Below, piece by piece: positions 51,377 to 55,605 of a stretch of DNA of 55,605 nucleotides. The DNA comes from Sinomonas sp. ASV486 (GTDB lineage: Bacteria > Actinomycetota > Actinomycetes > Actinomycetales > Micrococcaceae). The translations under genes were made by a program, and so were the position numbers. The DNA is taken from the NCBI RefSeq assembly GCF_030908215.1, contig NZ_JAVFJK010000009.1:1-55605 (forward strand). The letters run 5' to 3'. Positions within the stretch are counted from its first letter, which is position 1. Every line of letters begins with the position of its first letter. The notes beneath the pieces are model-generated. The model made no database searches, was not told the DNA's origin, and was given only the letters and a program-made list of their open reading frames with translations.

Positions 51377-52363
51377 ATGAGCAAGACAGCCCCCGCAGCC
51401 CCCATCGAGACGGCGACATCGCCGAGCTTCGGCGAGACGCTGAGGAAGCTCGACTGGCGTCGCTACGTCATCTACATCGGCTTCGTCGTGGTGTTCGCGT
51501 TCTTCGCGATCCTCCTGCGCGACCAGGGCTTCCTGTCCGCGGTGAACCTGCTGAACATCTTCCGGCAGACCGCGACCATCACAGTGATCGCCGTCGGGAT
51601 GACCTACGTCATCTCGTGCGCCGAGATCGACCTCAGCGTCGGGTCCACCGCCGGCCTATCGAGCGTCGCCACCGCGATGGCGATCTCCCATTGGGGCCTC
51701 CTGCCGGGTATCCTGGCCGGCCTGGCCATGGGCGTCATCGTCGGGGCCATCAACGGCGGCCTCGTGAGCCTCCTGGGCATCCCCTCGTTCCTTGTGACCC
51801 TGGGCATGATGGGGATCGCGGTCGGGGCCGCGCAGTGGATCACGGCGTCGGCTCCTCAGCCGATCCTCGACGACACCTTCAACACGATCTTCGGCTCCGG
51901 CAACATCGGCCCTGTCCCGGGCCTGGTCCTGTGGTCCGCGCTCTTCGTGGCGGTGGGCGCCGTCGTCCTATCCCGCACGAAGTTCGGCCGGCAGGTCCTC
52001 GCGACGGGCGGCAACCGCACGGCAGCGGACTTCACCGGCATCAGCACCAAGCGCATCAAGTTCCAGGTCCTGCTCATCTCCGGCATCGTGGCGAGCATCG
52101 CCGGGATGCTTTACGCAGGTCGCCTCCAGTCCGGACGCTTCCAGTGGGGCACGGGGGACGAGCTCTCGGCGATCGCCGCCGTGATCCTCGGAGGGACCAG
52201 CCTGTTCGGCGGCTCTGGCACGGTGATCGGAACGCTGTTCGGCTCGCTGCTCATCGGCCTGATCAACAACGGCCTCATCCTCGCCGGGCTCGACAGCAGC
52301 CAGCAGCAGGTCGTGCGCGGGGCGATCATCATCCTGGCCGTCGCCCTGGCCCGGAAGAAGTAG
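51377..52363 (+). CDS. CUT2 sugar ABC transporter permease (RbsC-like)
   Basis: A 328-aa permease with about ten membrane segments and the family region CAEIDLSVGSTAGLSSVATAMA, then VSLLGIPSFLVTLGMMG, ATGGNRTAADFTGI and AVILGGTSLFGGSGTVIGT. It begins one base after the ATPase stop and is followed after two bases by a dehydrogenase gene, so the transporter and catabolic genes form one operon. Confidence 0.94.
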   Translation: MSKTAPAAPIETATSPSFGETLRKLDWRRYVIYIGFVVVFAFFAILLRDQGFLSAVNLLNIFRQTATITVIAVGMTYVISCAEIDLSVGSTAGLSSVATAMAISHWGLLPGILAGLAMGVIVGAINGGLVSLLGIPSFLVTLGMMGIAVGAAQWITASAPQPILDDTFNTIFGSGNIGPVPGLVLWSALFVAVGAVVLSRTKFGRQVLATGGNRTAADFTGISTKRIKFQVLLISGIVASIAGMLYAGRLQSGRFQWGTGDELSAIAAVILGGTSLFGGSGTVIGTLFGSLLIGLINNGLILAGLDSSQQQVVRGAIIILAVALARKK

Positions 52364-52365
52364 CC

Positions 52366-53487
52366 ATGGGCGCCGCACTCCGCTCCGGGATCATCGGCAC
52401 GGGATTCATCGGAGAGGTCCACGCGCACGCGGTGCGGGCAGCCGGCGGCACGGTGAGCGCCGTCGCCGGCCGGACGACGGCGAGCGCCGAGCGCGCTGCT
52501 CCCGCACTCGGGGCGATGCACGCAGCAGCATCGCCGGAGGCCCTCATCGAGCGCGACGATATCGACGTCGTCCACATCTGCACCCCCAACGCGACGCACG
52601 CCCACTACACGAAGCTCGCTATCGTCGCGGGCAAGGCGGTCGTCTGCGAGAAGCCACTCGCGACCTCGGTTGAGGATGCCGCGGAGCTTGCAGACCTGGC
52701 TAGGCGCCATCGAAGCGTCGCCGCGGTGCCGTTCGTCTACCGGTTCTACCCTGCCGTCCGCGAAGCGCGAGACCTCGCGCGCCGCGGGGACGCCGGCCGC
52801 CTCTGGCTCCTGCACGGTTCCTACCTCCAGGACTGGCTCGCCAGCCCCCAGGCAACGAACTGGCGCGTCGACCCGGCCAGGGGAGGGGCGTCCCGGGCCT
52901 TCGCCGACATCGGCGTCCACTGGTGCGACCTCATGGAATTCGTCACCGGGCAGCGGATCACCCGGCTTGTCGCATCGACGTCGCGGGCGTTCCCCGAGCG
53001 GCCCGGCGAGGGAGGCCCCAGCCCAGTCACCACCGAGGACGGCGCGAGCGTGCTGTTCGAAACCGACCAAGGCGCCGCAGGGTCCGTCGTGGTCAGCCAG
53101 GTCACCCCTGGCCGGAAGAACCGGCTCTGGTTCTCCTTCGATGGGACCGAGGCCTCCCTGAGCTTCGACCAGGAGCAGCCGGACACGCTTTGGCTGGGAC
53201 GGACAGCGGCCGCCACCCGGGTGGCCGTGGGCCCGGACACCCTCACAACCCCGGCCGGGAGGCGGTATGCCAGGCTCCCCGCCGGCCACCCGCAGGGCTA
53301 TCAGGACAGCTTCAACGCCTTCGTCGCCGACGTCTACGACGCTGTGCGCGGCGGGGCCCCCGACGGGCTGCCCACCTTCGCCGACGGGCTACGCGCGGCG
53401 CAGCTCACCCAGGCGCTCATCGACTCAGCGCAGGGCGGCGGATGGGTCAGCGTTCCCGCCTACGACAAGGTTTCCACCATCATCTGA
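52366..53487 (+). CDS. Gfo/Idh/MocA-family sugar oxidoreductase
   Basis: A 373-aa NAD(P)-dependent dehydrogenase: Rossmann GIIGTGFIGEVHAHAV, VHICTPNATHAHY, CEKPLATS, VPFVYRFYP and the catalytic segment RAFADIGVHWCDLMEF, with H and D at the expected places. The GSYLQDW and NWRVDP segments are shared with the last gene of the window. It is one of two Gfo/Idh/MocA enzymes flanking the isomerase gene, a layout seen in levoglucosan (lgd-type) pathways, where one oxidises the sugar at C3 and the other reduces the 3-keto product back. Confidence 0.9.
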   Translation: MGAALRSGIIGTGFIGEVHAHAVRAAGGTVSAVAGRTTASAERAAPALGAMHAAASPEALIERDDIDVVHICTPNATHAHYTKLAIVAGKAVVCEKPLATSVEDAAELADLARRHRSVAAVPFVYRFYPAVREARDLARRGDAGRLWLLHGSYLQDWLASPQATNWRVDPARGGASRAFADIGVHWCDLMEFVTGQRITRLVASTSRAFPERPGEGGPSPVTTEDGASVLFETDQGAAGSVVVSQVTPGRKNRLWFSFDGTEASLSFDQEQPDTLWLGRTAAATRVAVGPDTLTTPAGRRYARLPAGHPQGYQDSFNAFVADVYDAVRGGAPDGLPTFADGLRAAQLTQALIDSAQGGGWVSVPAYDKVSTII

Positions 53488-53499
53488 AAGGGCCAGCCA

Positions 53500-54321
53500 A
53501 TGAAACTCGGATACTGCACCATCACCTGGGGCGGGGTCGTCGGGCACCCGGTCGGGGTGACGAGCATCAAGGACCTCTTCTACATGACCCACGGGTCCAT
53601 GGACCGGGCCGTGAAGGACATCGCCGCGGTCGGCTACGAGGGCGTGGAGATGTTCGACGGCAACCTCGCCGAGTACGCCGACCGGCCCGAGGAGCTCCGC
53701 GGCCTCCTCCAGGAGGCGGGCGTCTCGCTCGTGAGCGTCTACACCGGAGCGAACTTCATCTACGCCGACATCCTCCCCGACGAGCTGGACCGCATCCAGC
53801 GGTCCGCCGAACTGGCGGCCATGTTCGGAGCCGAACGCCTCGTCGTCGGCGGCGGCGCGCGGCGCGCCGCGGGAACCAGGGACGAGGACTACCAGCGCCT
53901 CGGCGAAGCCCTCGACCGGGTCGCCGACATCGCCGAAGGATCCGGCCTCTCCGCCAGCTACCACCCGCACCTCACCACCATCGTCGAAGGCCCGGACGAG
54001 CTCGAGCGCCTCATGCCGCTCACCAGGATCGGCTTCTGCCCGGACACCGCGCACATGGCCGCCGGCGGTGCCGACCCCGCGGCCATGATCCGCAAATACC
54101 CCGAGCGCCTCCGCCATGTGCACCTGAAAGACCTCCGCAGGGACCCGTTCACGTTCCTGCCCCTCGGTGAAGGCGAGCTCGACCTCCCGGACATCGTCCA
54201 GGCCATCAAGGAGAGCGGCTACGACAGCTGGCTCATGGTCGAGCTCGACGAGTACGACGGAGACCCCCGCGCCGCCGCCGAGATCAGCAAGAAGTACTTG
54301 GACTCCCTCCTCCATTCCTGA
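53500..54321 (+). CDS. sugar phosphate isomerase/epimerase-type TIM-barrel protein
   Basis: A 273-aa xylose-isomerase-like TIM barrel: MKLGYCTITWGGVVG start, YEGVEMFDGNLAEYA with a metal-ligand Glu, SYHPHLTTIVEGP, GFCPDTAHMAAGG, HVHLKDLRRDP and MVELDEYDGDP supply the usual Glu-Asp-His-Glu metal set. In levoglucosan and related 3-keto-sugar pathways such proteins do the elimination or hydration step on the oxidised sugar. It sits between two Gfo/Idh/MocA genes on one transcript. Confidence 0.88.
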   Translation: MKLGYCTITWGGVVGHPVGVTSIKDLFYMTHGSMDRAVKDIAAVGYEGVEMFDGNLAEYADRPEELRGLLQEAGVSLVSVYTGANFIYADILPDELDRIQRSAELAAMFGAERLVVGGGARRAAGTRDEDYQRLGEALDRVADIAEGSGLSASYHPHLTTIVEGPDELERLMPLTRIGFCPDTAHMAAGGADPAAMIRKYPERLRHVHLKDLRRDPFTFLPLGEGELDLPDIVQAIKESGYDSWLMVELDEYDGDPRAAAEISKKYLDSLLHS

Positions 54322-54345
54322 CCCCCCATCGAATAGGAACACGTC

Positions 54346-55527
54346 ATGAAGAATCTCAACGTCGGCCTCATCGGAGGCGGCTTCATGGGCAAGGCCCATT
54401 CGCTCGCATACTCGGCGATGCCCATGTTCTTCTGGCCGGCCCCGGCCATGCCTGTCCGCAAGACGATCGCCGAGGCGAACGAAGGCCTCGCTGCCGAGGC
54501 CGCCCGGCGCTTCGGCTTCGAGCAGTCGACCTCGAACTGGCGCCAGATCATCGAGGACCCAGAGATCGACGTCGTCGATATCGCGACGCCGAACCACCTC
54601 CATGCCGAGATCGCGATCGCCGCAGCCCAGGCGGGCAAGCACATCATCTGCGAGAAGCCTCTCGCCCGCACCGGCGAGGAGTCCAAGGCGATGTACGACG
54701 CGGTCAAGGACGCCGGCATCGTGCACATGGTGGCCTTCAACTACCGGCGCACTCCCGCCGTCGCCCTTGCCAAGAAGTACATCGAGGAAGGCGCGATCGG
54801 GCGCATCCTCAACTTCCGCGGCACCTACCTCCAGGACTGGAGCGCCGACCCCAACTCCCCGCTGTCGTGGCGCTTCCAGAAGTCCGTCGCCGGCTCCGGG
54901 GCGCTCGGCGACATCGCGACGCACGTCATCGACATGGCCCGCTACCTCGTGGGCGAGTTCGCCTCCGTCAACTCGATCCTCTCGACCTGGATCCCTGACC
55001 GACCTCTGCAGTCCGGCGGCGCAGACGCGCTCGGGAACGTTCTGGGAGGCGACGGGCCGCGCGGCGATGTGGACGTCGACGACGAGGTCATGACTATGGT
55101 CCGCTTCGCCAACGGGGCCGTCGGCTCCATCGAGGCCACCCGCAACGGCTGGGGGCGGAACAACTTCATCACGTTCGAAATCCACGGCACCGAAGGCAGC
55201 ATCGTCTTCAACTACGAACGCCGGGATGAGCTCCAGGTCTGCTTCGCGAACGACGGCGCCGACCGCCGCGGCTTCCGGACCGTCTACACCGGGCCCGCCC
55301 ACCCCTATGGAGAGGGCCTGTGGCCGATTCCGGCGCTGGGCATCGGCTATGGCGAAACCAAGATCATCGAGGCGCACGACTTCTTCAAGGCCATCGCCGA
55401 GGGCACCAGCGTGAGCCCGAACTTCGGGGATGGCTACCAGACCGCACTCATCGATGACGCGATCATCGCATCCGCCGAGAAGGAAGCCTGGGTCGACGTC
55501 CCCCTAGTGGCCGAGCTCGCGGACTAG
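54346..55527 (+). CDS. Gfo/Idh/MocA oxidoreductase, levoglucosan dehydrogenase-like
   Basis: A 393-aa NAD-dependent dehydrogenase: GLIGGGFMGKAHSLAY with a hydrophobic MPMFFWPAPAMP insert, DIATPNHLHAEIA, CEKPLART, VAFNYRRTPAVA, YLQDWSADPNSPLSWRFQ, and catalytic D and H in GALGDIATHVIDMARY. Length and these motifs closely resemble the Pseudarthrobacter levoglucosan dehydrogenase as I remember it; no alignment was possible here. It would oxidise the C3 hydroxyl of 1,6-anhydroglucose or a similar sugar. It is the last gene in the window, and the operon may continue beyond it. Confidence 0.9.
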   Translation: MKNLNVGLIGGGFMGKAHSLAYSAMPMFFWPAPAMPVRKTIAEANEGLAAEAARRFGFEQSTSNWRQIIEDPEIDVVDIATPNHLHAEIAIAAAQAGKHIICEKPLARTGEESKAMYDAVKDAGIVHMVAFNYRRTPAVALAKKYIEEGAIGRILNFRGTYLQDWSADPNSPLSWRFQKSVAGSGALGDIATHVIDMARYLVGEFASVNSILSTWIPDRPLQSGGADALGNVLGGDGPRGDVDVDDEVMTMVRFANGAVGSIEATRNGWGRNNFITFEIHGTEGSIVFNYERRDELQVCFANDGADRRGFRTVYTGPAHPYGEGLWPIPALGIGYGETKIIEAHDFFKAIAEGTSVSPNFGDGYQTALIDDAIIASAEKEAWVDVPLVAELAD

Positions 55528-55542
55528 GCCGAACACAGGGGC

Positions 55543-55581
55543 GGGGGGGGGGGGGGGGGCCCCCCCCCCCCCCCCCCCCCC
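55543..55581. other. G17/C22 homopolymer block at the window end
   Basis: Seventeen G followed directly by twenty-two C, shortly after the last stop codon. A natural GC-rich terminator may lie here, but runs this long are more likely caused by failed sequencing or assembly through a strong hairpin at a contig edge. Bases after it should be treated with caution. Confidence 0.7.
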
Positions 55582-55605
55582 AGCCCACCCACGAAAACAC
55601 CCCCC

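Noticed and set aside
48721-55377. Long minus-strand frames of 863 and 650 aa opposite the second sugar operon
   Set aside because: These are again antisense shadows of high-GC coding sequence with no recognisable domains or ribosome sites.

Overview
The window reads as chromosome of a high-GC actinobacterium, most likely a soil member of the Micrococcaceae (Arthrobacter/Sinomonas-like). The reasons are very high third-position GC, a mycothiol-type maleylpyruvate isomerase, a Micrococcaceae-type DUF5129-like membrane protein, frequent GTG starts, 4-bp ATGA/GTGA overlaps and several genes that look leaderless. No rRNA, tRNA, CRISPR array or intact mobile element was seen. Family names come from sequence recognition without database searches.

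Region 1 (1-12.0 kb) is housekeeping and accessory: a small basic protein, an S4-domain protein, a quinone-oxidoreductase-like enzyme, a complete three-gene lower gentisate pathway (2080-4899) next to a fumarylacetoacetase remnant, an aldo/keto reductase with a C-terminal frameshift, a DUF5129-like membrane protein, a PLP aminotransferase with an in-frame 9-nt repeat, and a sulfur-stress locus (9124-11008). That locus has a CsoR-family repressor with CstR-type residues facing rhodanese, TauE/SafE exporter and rhodanese genes across a promoter carrying two operators.

Region 2 (12.0-26.3 kb): proC, a polar amino-acid ABC transporter, a divergent GntR regulator with repeated TTTGATC sites, SRPBCC proteins, a Ser/Thr kinase overlapping a lipoprotein gene, an aldehyde dehydrogenase, an MFS transporter, an unrecognised 295-aa protein and an acetyl-xylan-esterase-type hydrolase.

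Region 3 (25.5-42.5 kb) is a long cyclitol (inositol-type) catabolic cluster. A TIM-barrel isomerase diverges from a CUT2 ABC transporter (binding protein, permease, single-domain ATPase). Then follow an aldehyde dehydrogenase, IolD, an HpcH/HpaI aldolase, a Gfo/Idh/MocA dehydrogenase, a LacI regulator, a 2-hydroxyacid dehydrogenase, IolG, an SDR, IolE, a second Gfo/Idh/MocA enzyme and IolA. The promoter in front of the transporter carries two perfect TGGACCGGTCCA palindromes. iolB, iolC and iolJ are not in the window.

Region 4 (42.5-46.8 kb): a FUSC membrane protein with a divergent LysR regulator, then a decayed stretch with fragments of YceI, hydantoinase B and an IS3-type transposase between small genes.

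Region 5 (46.8-55.5 kb) is a second sugar operon: a LacI regulator, two GTGAACGTTCAC operators, an unrecognised 163-aa first gene, a CUT2 ABC transporter, Gfo/Idh/MocA dehydrogenase, sugar isomerase/epimerase and a second Gfo/Idh/MocA dehydrogenase. Its content and the last protein resemble levoglucosan (lgd-type) oxidation-elimination-hydration-reduction pathways. The window ends in a G17/C22 homopolymer that is probably a sequence artefact.
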